DNA of 64,000 bases, taken from Streptomyces sp. R41. Lineage in GTDB: Bacteria > Actinomycetota > Actinomycetes > Streptomycetales > Streptomycetaceae. Below are positions 1-7,163 of this stretch, in pieces. The translations under genes were made by a program, and so were the position numbers. The stretch lies in contig NZ_CP163443.1 in NCBI RefSeq assembly GCF_041053055.1, positions 4,278,001 through 4,342,000 on the forward strand. The letters run 5' to 3'. The first letter of the stretch is position 1. Each line of letters starts with the position of its first letter. Under the pieces are notes generated by a model, which worked only from the letters and a program-made list of their open reading frames with translations, did no database searches and was not told where the DNA came from.

Positions 1-981
1 CGGCAGACGTTGCGCCCCGGCCACCCCGGTGCCCGTCCAGTGGATCTTCCACGTGATGGTGGCCTTGAGCTTGTACGCGCCGTCGCCCGAGGAGCGCAGG
101 TAGCGCACGCCGCAGGGAGGGGTCTCGTCCGACTTGCCCTTGGCGTAGGGCTCGCCGATGTGACCGCTGTCGAACTCGCAGACGCCGGAGGCGGGGTACG
201 TCGTGGCGTCGTCCGTGCCGGGCTCGATCTTCAGCGCGACCGGCTCCGCGGTGGTTGTCGCCGAGACGTTGAGCAAAGGAACCGAGGCGGTCACCGACAC
301 CGGCTTGAACTTTGCCGTGTCCAGCCACGCCCACGTCGGGAGGTTCACCTTCGTGGTGCCCGCCGGCGCGAGGTCCACCTTGGTCGACGGGACGCGTATC
401 TCGGCGTACGCGAGCTGCGCCAGCATCTCGGGAGTGATCGCCTCGGGGATGTCCGCGGGCGGGGCATCGCCCTTGTCCACCCAGAAGATGTCCTTGTCGC
501 AGTCGGCCGCGCCCGGGTCGCCCTCGCGGCCCTGGGTGACGTACGAGTCCCACCAATAGCCCTTGCCGGCCTTGGCCTTGTTGAAGTCCTTGTACGGGTT
601 GCCGTTCACGTATTTGTCGCGCTGCTCCGCGTCCCACTGATACCCCGTCGACTCGACCCCCCAGATCGACTCCTTGTACTTCTGCAGCTGATCCGGGGTG
701 TACTTGGGAGCGTAGTAACACGCCGGCGGAGTCCAGTTCGTGGTGGAGCTCACCGGGCCCACCGACTCGCCCGTACCATTCTTCGCGCGGTCGAAGACCA
801 CGGCGCCAGCTGTGGCAGACAGCGTGCCGTCATCAGTGGCATTGCCGTGTGGCTGCGGTGTGGTGTTCTCATTACCTTCGCCGCCACGACCGCCGGCGTA
901 CGCGGCGTTTGGGCTAAGCGCCGAGAGACAGACAAGCGCCACGAATGTCGCAGCACGGGTTGACCGCTTCACGGCTGGCAC
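1..981 (-). CDS. Exported four-cysteine protein, copy 1 (3' end outside window)
   Basis: This is the visible 327 codons of a secreted protein paralogous to the one at 5068-6111. Position 1 corresponds to 5131 there, so about 20 residues and the stop lie beyond the window. The GTG start at 981 follows a GAGG about 9 bases upstream and aligns with the paralogue's ATG at 6111. It overlaps the upstream lipoprotein gene by 13 bases, which suggests translational coupling. The N-terminus has a basic start, a hydrophobic stretch and an alanine-rich cleavage region, as in a Sec signal peptide. Four cysteines, in PPACYYAP, CDKDIFWVD, GVCEFDSG and PPCGVRYL, are shared with the paralogue and could form two disulfides. 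No catalytic motif is recognised. The distal part is nearly identical in DNA to copy 2, while the proximal part is clearly diverged. The function is unknown; the type VII-like context suggests an envelope role. Confidence 0.8.
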   Translation of the reverse strand, partial: MPAVKRSTRAATFVALVCLSALSPNAAYAGGRGGEGNENTTPQPHGNATDDGTLSATAGAVVFDRAKNGTGESVGPVSSTTNWTPPACYYAPKYTPDQLQKYKESIWGVESTGYQWDAEQRDKYVNGNPYKDFNKAKAGKGYWWDSYVTQGREGDPGAADCDKDIFWVDKGDAPPADIPEAITPEMLAQLAYAEIRVPSTKVDLAPAGTTKVNLPTWAWLDTAKFKPVSVTASVPLLNVSATTTAEPVALKIEPGTDDATTYPASGVCEFDSGHIGEPYAKGKSDETPPCGVRYLRSSGDGAYKLKATITWKIHWTGTGVAGAQRLP

Positions 982-1625
982 TGGTCAGCACCTCGCTTCG
1001 AAATGACCTTCGTGGTCTGCCACACGCCGTCCGAGTTCTTGACGAGCTTCGTGTTGTACAGCACGTAACTGTCAGACGAGGTAGGCGTCTTCTCGGCCTT
1101 GCCTGTCTTCCGGTTCTTGAGGAAGGACTTACTTTCATCCGAGCAATAAATGACAGACGCACTACTATCGCTGCGAAATGTCACCTGGCGGTCGAAGTAC
1201 CGGGTTGTCCCCATCCACGAACGATCGTCGTCCAAGTATCCCTGAACGAACGTCCTCGCACTGTCCAAGGCGCCTTCTGCGCTGTAGAAGCCCAAAGCTT
1301 CGGTATTCACTTTCCCTTGGAAGATCGCGTCGTCCACAGAGTTAATGCGCTGAGCGTTGTCCGCGAGTACCGCATCCTTCTTGGCGTCTCCGGTCTTCTG
1401 CCCTTCGAACACGTTCCGCGCATCCGAGGGGAACGTGATCGTTGGCCGCCCCGCGCTGCTCGTCGCGCTCGCGCTAGGCGAAGCCGGCGACTCGCTCCCC
1501 GTATCCGCCCCCGCGATCTTGTCGTTGCCCTTCGATCCGCCACCGCCCCCACCGCACGCGGTCAAAAGGAGTGCAGCCATCGCACCGACGGCGGCTGTGG
1601 TGAGCAGGCGGGGACGGCGGTTCAC
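969..1625 (-). CDS. Putative lipoprotein, copy 1
   Basis: A 218-residue predicted lipoprotein. The GTG start at 1625 is chosen because AGGAG lies 6-7 bases upstream and the lipobox LTAC (Cys24) then falls at the right distance. After the cysteine come a Gly/Ser/Thr-rich linker and a domain of about 150 residues holding two cysteines, one in VIYCSDES and one near the C-terminus. The alternating pattern ending in GVWQTTKVISKRG resembles NTF2-like accessory domains, but this is a structural guess. It is the first gene of a lipoprotein plus exported-protein pair and overlaps the next gene by 13 bases. Its 5' end and leader are almost identical to the copy at 6099-6755, whereas the mature domain is only moderately similar. 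The function is unknown. Confidence 0.85.
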   Translation of the reverse strand: MNRRPRLLTTAAVGAMAALLLTACGGGGGGSKGNDKIAGADTGSESPASPSASATSSAGRPTITFPSDARNVFEGQKTGDAKKDAVLADNAQRINSVDDAIFQGKVNTEALGFYSAEGALDSARTFVQGYLDDDRSWMGTTRYFDRQVTFRSDSSASVIYCSDESKSFLKNRKTGKAEKTPTSSDSYVLYNTKLVKNSDGVWQTTKVISKRGADQCQP

Positions 1626-1811
1626 GGCAGACTCCTGTGCGGCGTGGGGTTCGGAAGGGCCACGACACGCTATCGGTGACGCGCGTGACGACACCAGAGC
1701 GAATTACGTCAACGACAATGACAAATCCGGCATAGGAGCACAGAAGGTGACCAAGCCTGACTCTGCAACCTTCGATCGAGTGACCCAAGCGGTCGGAATC
1801 GTGACCGCGTT

Positions 1812-1837
1812 GGCCCCTGCAAAGCCGTTGCAGGGCC
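1812..1837 (-). terminator. Hairpin after acyltransferase remnant
   Basis: The arms GGCCCCTGCAA and TTGCAGGGCC flank a five-base loop, with one bulged C. The hairpin lies directly after the stop of the acyltransferase remnant on the minus strand. There is no U-tract, and the second duplication copy does not keep the stem, so terminator function is uncertain. Confidence 0.3.
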
Positions 1838-1838
1838 G

Positions 1839-2044
1839 TCAGCCCCGGCGAGCTCCCATCTTGGCTCCCGGCCGAGCAGCTCTCCCCCGCCCCCGCACCC
1901 CACTCGGCCAAAGCCGAGCCCACCGCTTCGCCGCCATGTCCTCAATCCACCCGAACGCCACGATCGTCAAGCCAATCAACGGCCACCAGCACGGACATTC
2001 ACAGCATGTACGTCGTGTCGAGGGCCGCCACCACCCGGTCGCTC
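1839..2044 (-). pseudogene. 3' remnant of acyltransferase gene
   Basis: On the minus strand this matches the last 60-70 codons of the intact acyltransferase at 6959-8236, including the shared segment GLTIVAFGWIED. It has decayed: in the LDTTYML region the tryptophan codon of the intact gene is TGA, and the next bases carry small deletions that shift frame. No start or upstream coding sequence remains, because the match stops abruptly at 2044, ten bases before the stop of the neighbouring gene. It is best read as the truncated edge of a tandem duplication. Confidence 0.75.
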
Positions 2045-2055
2045 CGAACTGACCG

Positions 2056-2658
2056 TCAAGCCCAGCGCAGCGACTTGGCGATCGCCTCGAAGAGCTCAAC
2101 CATGGCGTCGGCGAAGGGGTCCAGCGACGTCGAGAAGGTGAGTAGCAGCGAGGCAGCGGTCATGGGCACCTGGACCGCGTAATCGACTGTCGTCACAGGA
2201 AGTTGATTCCCGTACGCATCGTCATCTTCCGGGATGGTGCGCGTACGCCGACGGACCGCTGGCCCCGCAAACGGCAACAGGACTTCATCGACTTCTTGCG
2301 CATGATGCTTCCCGGTAACAGTCAACCCGAGGCTCTCGCCCGGCGGAATCACAGTCACAATTAGGGAGGAAGAAAGTGGGATCGGCCCGATCGACATCGT
2401 CGAAAGATAGAGTTCGACGCCCCCGTTCTGATAACCCTCTTCAGCGCGAGCGCAGAGATCCTTGGTCAGCTGACGCTTGAGGACAACGGCATCATCCTGC
2501 CCATCGAACACCCTCTCTACCAAAGCTCGGATGGACCGCTTCCACTGATCAGGTTCTAGGGGGATCCTGAACCAGTCCTCAGGAACGATCAGACCATAGT
2601 CAGTGGGAGGCGGTGGGACTTCGTTGTCAACCACTGCTTCGACGACTGGCTCAGTCAA
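2056..2658 (-). CDS. Hypothetical 200-residue protein of type VII-like cassette
   Basis: A 200-residue protein with no signal peptide or clear membrane segment. The start is TTG at 2658, supported by GGAGG about 8 bases upstream at the end of the previous gene; three bases separate that gene's stop from this start. It resembles the neighbouring 2662-3264 product in length, order of elements and C-terminal pattern (TTVDYAVQVP here, ETVTYAVLPT there), so the two look like remote paralogues. Being last in the operon after a putative WXG-type substrate, it could be an immunity protein or a cytosolic chaperone of EspG-like role, but no motif proves either. GC is clearly lower than in flanking core genes. 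Confidence 0.75.
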   Translation of the reverse strand: MTEPVVEAVVDNEVPPPPTDYGLIVPEDWFRIPLEPDQWKRSIRALVERVFDGQDDAVVLKRQLTKDLCARAEEGYQNGGVELYLSTMSIGPIPLSSSLIVTVIPPGESLGLTVTGKHHAQEVDEVLLPFAGPAVRRRTRTIPEDDDAYGNQLPVTTVDYAVQVPMTAASLLLTFSTSLDPFADAMVELFEAIAKSLRWA

Positions 2659-2661
2659 GCC

Positions 2662-3264
2662 TCAGCCCTCCTTGACCTCAACAAGCTCCAGCGATTCTGC
2701 GAGGGTTTGGGCCAATTCCAACAACGGCTCACTGAAGACGAGATTCGTCCAGGACATCCGGAGAACTAGAACGTTCGCCACCTGCGTCGGAAGCACCGCG
2801 TAAGTGACGGTCTCCAACATCGTCTTCTTCTTGAGGAGCGAGCCCGTGACGACCGACTGAATCTCCTGGACCCTCACCCCGGAACCGGCAGGCAGATCAA
2901 TTTGAGTGACATCCCGGCGATCGGGCGACGTGGGAAGAACGTCACGGATCAGATCAGGGAGACGCTCGACAGAGCTGTACCCCTCTCCGTCATAGTCATG
3001 AACTTCGTAGACGGCAGTCACAGCCTTCGCCGCATCCACAACATAGGCGTAGGCGAAGGTGGGGTCACTGAGCTCGGACGATGCCGCAAGACGCGCCAGA
3101 ACCGACGACAGTTCACGCACCTCGCTACGAGAAGCCGAGGTGTCCAGATACGCCTGGGCTGCCTGCTTGGACCACTGAACCAGATCCAGCCCCTCCCCCA
3201 CAGGCAGCCTGACGCTGCCTTCCGGCTCAGAGATCAAGCATTGCCACACTGCATCGTTACTCAC
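2662..3264 (-). CDS. Hypothetical 200-residue protein of type VII-like cassette
   Basis: A 200-residue, predicted cytosolic protein. The GTG start at 3264 has GGGAG five bases upstream. It lies 22 bases downstream of the putative WXG-type substrate gene and just before a similar 200-residue protein, so all are probably co-transcribed on the minus strand. The family is not recognised. The C-terminal half carries alternating hydrophobic strands (ETVTYAVLP, ANVLVLRMSW) and a final helix rich in leucine and glutamate. Two adjacent remote paralogues after a secretion substrate would suit a heteromeric chaperone or paired immunity proteins. A sampled 60-base line of this gene is about 57% GC, against about 75% in a sampled line of the teichoic-type genes. 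Confidence 0.75.
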   Translation of the reverse strand: MSNDAVWQCLISEPEGSVRLPVGEGLDLVQWSKQAAQAYLDTSASRSEVRELSSVLARLAASSELSDPTFAYAYVVDAAKAVTAVYEVHDYDGEGYSSVERLPDLIRDVLPTSPDRRDVTQIDLPAGSGVRVQEIQSVVTGSLLKKKTMLETVTYAVLPTQVANVLVLRMSWTNLVFSEPLLELAQTLAESLELVEVKEG

Positions 3265-3286
3265 TAATGCTCCCGTTGAGTCGCCC

Positions 3287-4717
3287 TCAGCCTACCGTCC
3301 AAGCCTCTTTCCACTTGTTGTAGGGATTTTCCCACTCGGTTAGGCCATGAAGTTTGTCGTTCCCATCAATTGCCGTAGCCGCAGCAGTGTAGCCGAGCCA
3401 CCGGTTCCCGGCCGATCGTACATAGTCGGTGAACTTCATGCCGCCCATGGTTTCGAACTTCCCCAGAATCGGGATCTCTTGAAGAGCCTTACCGGATTCA
3501 ACCCACTCAGGATTGCCGAAGGGTCGAGCCCCCACCCAAGCATCCCGACCGAACAACTTCCCAATATCTTTGAAGTCCTTGAGCCCCTTGAGGGCGTCCA
3601 CAGAGTCCCGGTAGATCACCTTCGGGTTCAAGACGTGCTTGAATTCTCCCAGCTTCCCAAACACCCCGGGAAGATTTCCCGCCAAACGTTGAGCCGCCTC
3701 TTCGGCCGCCTGGTTGGCAGCTTTCGTCGCCTTACCTTTCAACGTATTTGCCGCCTTGACCGACCTTCCCCCCAGAGAATTTGCCGCCAGGAAGTCGGCG
3801 CGAGCGCTACGACTGGCTGTCTGTACCCCCCTCACCCCGGCCGCAGCAGCCTTTCCAGCACTCAGCGCAGCCCGGCCCAATCCGAGCGTGAGCAGTGCAA
3901 CACCGTCCAGCACAAGATCCGCGATACTCGCGTCTCCCGAGAAGACCAGGACCAAGTGGCAGGCCAGCGAAACCAACGTTGCCGCCAACGCAATCGCATC
4001 CAGAACACCCGCCAGTGCCCACCCGATGATCGGGATCCAGCCGACTAGGAGCGACGCCAAAGCGCAGATTGTAGCTACCCAGCCTGCGACGTCCGCAATG
4101 CTCTTGAGGGCGCCCTTGATATTCTCCCAGCGAGAGTCTTTCAGCTTGTCGTGGTCCATCAACTCGTCGAGCGCCCGGGCCGCTTTCTCGCCGGCGTGGT
4201 TCCGAGCGTTCTTTGCCGCATGGACCCGTTTGATGGCGTCCTGGATGCGATCAGCAGCCGCGTCCCGCTTGCGGGTCAACTCACGCTTCTTGTCCGCGTA
4301 GTCATCGGCTGATTCATCGAGGGCATCGATGGCACGGTCCAGCTTGTCCTTCTCGTCACGATCGCTCTCGGCATCATTGCGAGCCTTGTCTGCGGCCTGC
4401 TGGGATGAGGCAAGGACAGAGGCATACTTCTGATCCGGCTGCTCGGACTGCTCGCCAAGCAGATCGGCGGCCGTGTCAAAGCGATCGAGGACCTTCTTCA
4501 GTCGACCGGCAGTGCCGTCAGCAGCCTTCCGGAACTCATCCGCAGCGTCGCTCTGCCAACCCTCGACGCCACACAGCGCGCTGATGTTCCCCGACTGCTC
4601 CCTGATGGCGTCGGCTACGCGTCGAAAACGTCTGCCCAGCTTCGCCACCGCCACTGGATCTCCGGCCACCGGATCGGAGTCAAGCTCAACAGGCGACCAA
4701 TCCTTGGGACGGGACAT
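3287..4717 (-). CDS. WXG-like putative type VII secreted protein
   Basis: A 476-residue protein. I start it at ATG 4717, with AGGAG six bases upstream; its A is shared with the stop of the preceding small gene (TGATG). The N-terminal 100 residues form a helical hairpin around GVEGW followed by AADEFRKA, the pattern of WXG100/ESX proteins. A charged coiled coil follows at about residues 100-200. Hydrophobic segments near 210-290 (VGWIPIIGWALAGVLDAIAL) resemble the membrane-active middle of large type VII toxins and effectors. The C-terminal 150 residues end with a tryptophan-rich tail and match no toxin fold I know. The role as a secreted effector is inferred from architecture and neighbours; the C-terminal activity is unknown. 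Confidence 0.75.
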   Translation of the reverse strand: MSRPKDWSPVELDSDPVAGDPVAVAKLGRRFRRVADAIREQSGNISALCGVEGWQSDAADEFRKAADGTAGRLKKVLDRFDTAADLLGEQSEQPDQKYASVLASSQQAADKARNDAESDRDEKDKLDRAIDALDESADDYADKKRELTRKRDAAADRIQDAIKRVHAAKNARNHAGEKAARALDELMDHDKLKDSRWENIKGALKSIADVAGWVATICALASLLVGWIPIIGWALAGVLDAIALAATLVSLACHLVLVFSGDASIADLVLDGVALLTLGLGRAALSAGKAAAAGVRGVQTASRSARADFLAANSLGGRSVKAANTLKGKATKAANQAAEEAAQRLAGNLPGVFGKLGEFKHVLNPKVIYRDSVDALKGLKDFKDIGKLFGRDAWVGARPFGNPEWVESGKALQEIPILGKFETMGGMKFTDYVRSAGNRWLGYTAAATAIDGNDKLHGLTEWENPYNKWKEAWTVG

Positions 4718-5040
4718 CACTCACTCCTGGCCTTCGGCTTCTTTTCCTGCTTCCGCACGGCGTTGGCCAGTTCCGTATCGATTTTCTCGTACGCCTCGGC
4801 CGCTGCCTTTGTGATTCCGGAGAGCTTCTTCAGCTCCTCTTCGAGCTTGGAACGCTTGTAGTCCCAGTTGGTGGCGAAGTCGTTCAACCTGTCGGTCAGT
4901 TCCTCATGGCCGATGACCTCTTGGCTCCAGCCGTACTTGTCCTTGTCGTCGAGCCGCTCCAACTCGCCCACAATTTTCGACAGGCCAGTGGACACACTCT
5001 TGATCACATTCAGGTCATCGACCTGAGTCTTCTCACCCAC
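4717..5040 (-). CDS. Small ESX/EspC-like type VII protein
   Basis: A 107-residue helical, highly charged protein without cysteine or signal peptide. The GTG start at 5040 follows GAGAGGA closely. It lacks a strict WXG but has GWSQEV and NWDYKRSKLEEEL, then a long amphipathic helix ending in a lysine-rich tail. This is the layout of actinobacterial EspC/type VII target proteins. It is one-base coupled to the large WXG-like gene downstream, as expected for a partner that forms a helical bundle with the larger substrate before secretion. It lies 27 bases after the exported protein gene, so lipoprotein, exported protein, small ESX-like and large WXG-like genes form one operon. The assignment rests on architecture. 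Confidence 0.75.
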   Translation of the reverse strand: MGEKTQVDDLNVIKSVSTGLSKIVGELERLDDKDKYGWSQEVIGHEELTDRLNDFATNWDYKRSKLEEELKKLSGITKAAAEAYEKIDTELANAVRKQEKKPKARSE

Positions 5041-5067
5041 AGTTCCTCTCAGCCCATTGAGGCCGGA

Positions 5068-6111
5068 TCAGCGGTTTACAGCCTGGATCTCCTGCACGAT
5101 GACGTCCTGGGTGGCCCCGAACGTCCCCTCCGGCAGACGTTGCGCCCCGGCCACCCCGGTGCCCGTCCAGTGGATCTTCCACGTGATGGTGGCCTTGAGC
5201 TTGTACGCGCCGTCGCCCGAGGAACGCAGGTAGCGCACACCGCAGGGCGGGGTCTCCTCCGACTTGCCCTTGGCGTAGGGCTCGCCGATGTGACCGCTGT
5301 CGAACTCGCAGACGCCGGAGGCGGGGTACGTCGTCGCGTCGTCCGTGCCGGGCTCGATCTTCAGCGCGACCGGTTCGGCGGTGGTTGTCGCCTCTATGCC
5401 GAGCAGCGGAACGGACGCGGTCACCGACACCGGCTTGAACTTCGCCGTGTCCAGCCATGCCCACGTCGGAAGGTTTACCTTCGTGGTTCCCTCGGGGGCG
5501 AGGTCCACCTTGGTCGATGGGACGCGGATCTCGGCATAGGCGAGCTGCGCGAGCCGCTCGGGCGTGATCGCCTCTGGGATGTCCGCGGGCGGGTCGTCGT
5601 TCGTGTCCACCCAGAAGTACGGCTTGTCACAGTCAAGGGCGCCTGGGTCGCCTTCCCTGCCCTCAGTCACATACGAGTCCCACCAATAGCCCTTGCCGGC
5701 CTTGTCCTTGTTGAAGTCCTTGTACGGATGGCCATTGACGTACCGGTCACGCTGTGAAGCGTCCCACTCGTAGCCGGTCGAGCCAGCCCCCCAGATCGGC
5801 TCGAGGTGCTTCTTCAGTTGGTCCGGTGAATACTTGGGGGCGTAGTAGCAGGCGGGTGGAGTCCAGGTAGTCGTGGACGTCACCGGCCCGGCGGACTGGC
5901 CAGAGCCGTTCTTGGATCGGTCGAAGACGACAGCCCCCGCAGTCGCTGAGATGTTGCCCTTGTCGTCGGCGTTACCAGAAGGACCTGTGGTACCGGATCC
6001 CTGTCCGTCACCCGGTCCGTACGCCGCAGCGGTACCGGGCAACGCCGCGACGGAGAGCGCAACAATCACGCTCAGGGCCAAGGTGCGCCCTCGTCCGCTC
6101 ACGCGGCGCAT
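5068..6111 (-). CDS. Exported four-cysteine protein, copy 2
   Basis: A 347-residue secreted protein. ATG 6111 has GGAG seven bases upstream and gives a typical Sec signal peptide ending near PGTAAA. It overlaps the lipoprotein gene by 13 bases. The mature part has four conserved cysteines (PPACYYAP, LDCDKPYF, GVCEFDSG, PPCGVRYL) and a beta-rich C-terminal half with the regularly spaced segments KVNLPTWAWLD and KATITWKIHWTGTG. No enzyme motif is visible. Copy 1 at the window start shares almost the same C-terminal half. The gene precedes the ESX-like genes in the same operon, so it may act at the cell surface with the type VII-like substrate, but this is inference. Confidence 0.85.
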   Translation of the reverse strand: MRRVSGRGRTLALSVIVALSVAALPGTAAAYGPGDGQGSGTTGPSGNADDKGNISATAGAVVFDRSKNGSGQSAGPVTSTTTWTPPACYYAPKYSPDQLKKHLEPIWGAGSTGYEWDASQRDRYVNGHPYKDFNKDKAGKGYWWDSYVTEGREGDPGALDCDKPYFWVDTNDDPPADIPEAITPERLAQLAYAEIRVPSTKVDLAPEGTTKVNLPTWAWLDTAKFKPVSVTASVPLLGIEATTTAEPVALKIEPGTDDATTYPASGVCEFDSGHIGEPYAKGKSEETPPCGVRYLRSSGDGAYKLKATITWKIHWTGTGVAGAQRLPEGTFGATQDVIVQEIQAVNR

Positions 6112-7163
6112 GTCTTGTCTCCCCGCTTCGAGATCAGGTTGGTGGCTTGCCAAACGCCCTGCTTGTTCTTCTCAAGGCGCGTGTTGTACAGCACGTACGG
6201 GCTTTCGTCCGAAGGCGTCTTGTCGACCTTGTTCGTCTTGCGGTTCTTGTTGAATCCCTTACTCTCGTCGGCGCAATAGACGACAGCCGCCGACTTCTCA
6301 CCGGAGAGGGTGACCTGAGGGGCGTAGTAACGAGTTGTCCCGGTGAACGACAGGTTGGCGTCCACATATGCCTTCACCCACTCCACGGCACCGTTCAACG
6401 CCTTGTCCCGGTAGTAGAAAGACAGGCCGGGAGCACCTGTATCACCGCGCAAGATGGCGTCGTTCGTGGCGTCGATACGCCCGGCGGTGTCCGCCAGGAT
6501 TGCATCCTTGGCGTCGTCGCCGGTCTTCCAGTCCTCGTACTTGTCCGTGACGTCCGACGGCAGCTCGATCTTCGGTCGCTCCGCCGAACCCGTCGCGCTC
6601 GCGCTGGGTGATGCCGACGTCTCGCCCCCCGTATCGGCCCCGGCGATCTTGTCGTTCCCCTTGGATCCACTGTCGTTCCCACCGCACGCGGTCAAAAGGA
6701 GTGCAGCCATCGCACCGACGGCGGCTGTGGTGAGCAGGCGGGGACGGCGGTTCACGGCAGACTCCTGTGCGGCGTGGGGTTCGGGAGGGCCCCGACACGC
6801 TATCGGTGGCGTGTGTGGCGACACCAGAGCGAATTACGTCAACGACGATGATAAATCCGGCGCAACGGGACAGAAGGCAGTCAAATCAGCGCCCAGAACC
6901 ATCGATTGGGTGACGCGAACCACCGGGATACGTCAACGCGTTGGCCGCTGCAAAGGCGTCAGCTCCGGTGAGCGCCTGCGGGCCGAGCGGATCGCCCCCG
7001 TCCTTTCCCCTTCGCCCCGTTCGGCCACAGCCGAGGACTCCGCTTCGCCGCGATGTCTTCGATCCAGCCGAAGGCGACGATCGTGAGGCCGATCAGGGGC
7101 CAGACCAGTGCGAACATCCACAGCATGTACGTCGTGTCAAGGGCCCCCACCGCGCGGTCGCTC
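5131..7163. repeat. Segmental duplication, copy 2
   Basis: This block is collinear with 1-2044. Identity is mosaic. The 3' half of the exported-protein gene and the leader plus signal region of the lipoprotein gene are almost identical between copies, while the region between them is clearly diverged. The acyltransferase in this copy is intact, so this is probably the parental copy. Confidence 0.8.
6099..6755 (-). CDS. Putative lipoprotein, copy 2
   Basis: A 218-residue lipoprotein with the same GTG start and AGGAG site as copy 1. The lipobox is LTAC at Cys24, followed by a Gly/Ser linker and a C-terminal domain with two cysteines (VVYCADES and a Cys near the end). It leads the operon that continues through the exported protein and the ESX-like genes. 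About 190 bases around its start are nearly identical to the copy at 969-1625, while the mature domain differs at roughly half its residues. A TTGACG sequence 80-90 bases upstream is conserved in both copies and could be a -35 element, but no good -10 is seen. Confidence 0.85.
   Translation of the reverse strand: MNRRPRLLTTAAVGAMAALLLTACGGNDSGSKGNDKIAGADTGGETSASPSASATGSAERPKIELPSDVTDKYEDWKTGDDAKDAILADTAGRIDATNDAILRGDTGAPGLSFYYRDKALNGAVEWVKAYVDANLSFTGTTRYYAPQVTLSGEKSAAVVYCADESKGFNKNRKTNKVDKTPSDESPYVLYNTRLEKNKQGVWQATNLISKRGDKTCAA

Larger units (their letters stand above)
1..2044. repeat. Segmental duplication, copy 1
   Basis: This block is collinear with 5131-7163. The offset is exactly 5130 bases through both protein genes and drifts to about 5117 in the acyltransferase tail through small indels. 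It carries an exported protein, a lipoprotein and the 3' end of an acyltransferase gene. The right edge, just after GGTCGCTC at 2037-2044, is sharp: the next bases belong to an unrelated gene. The left edge lies outside the window. Confidence 0.85.
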
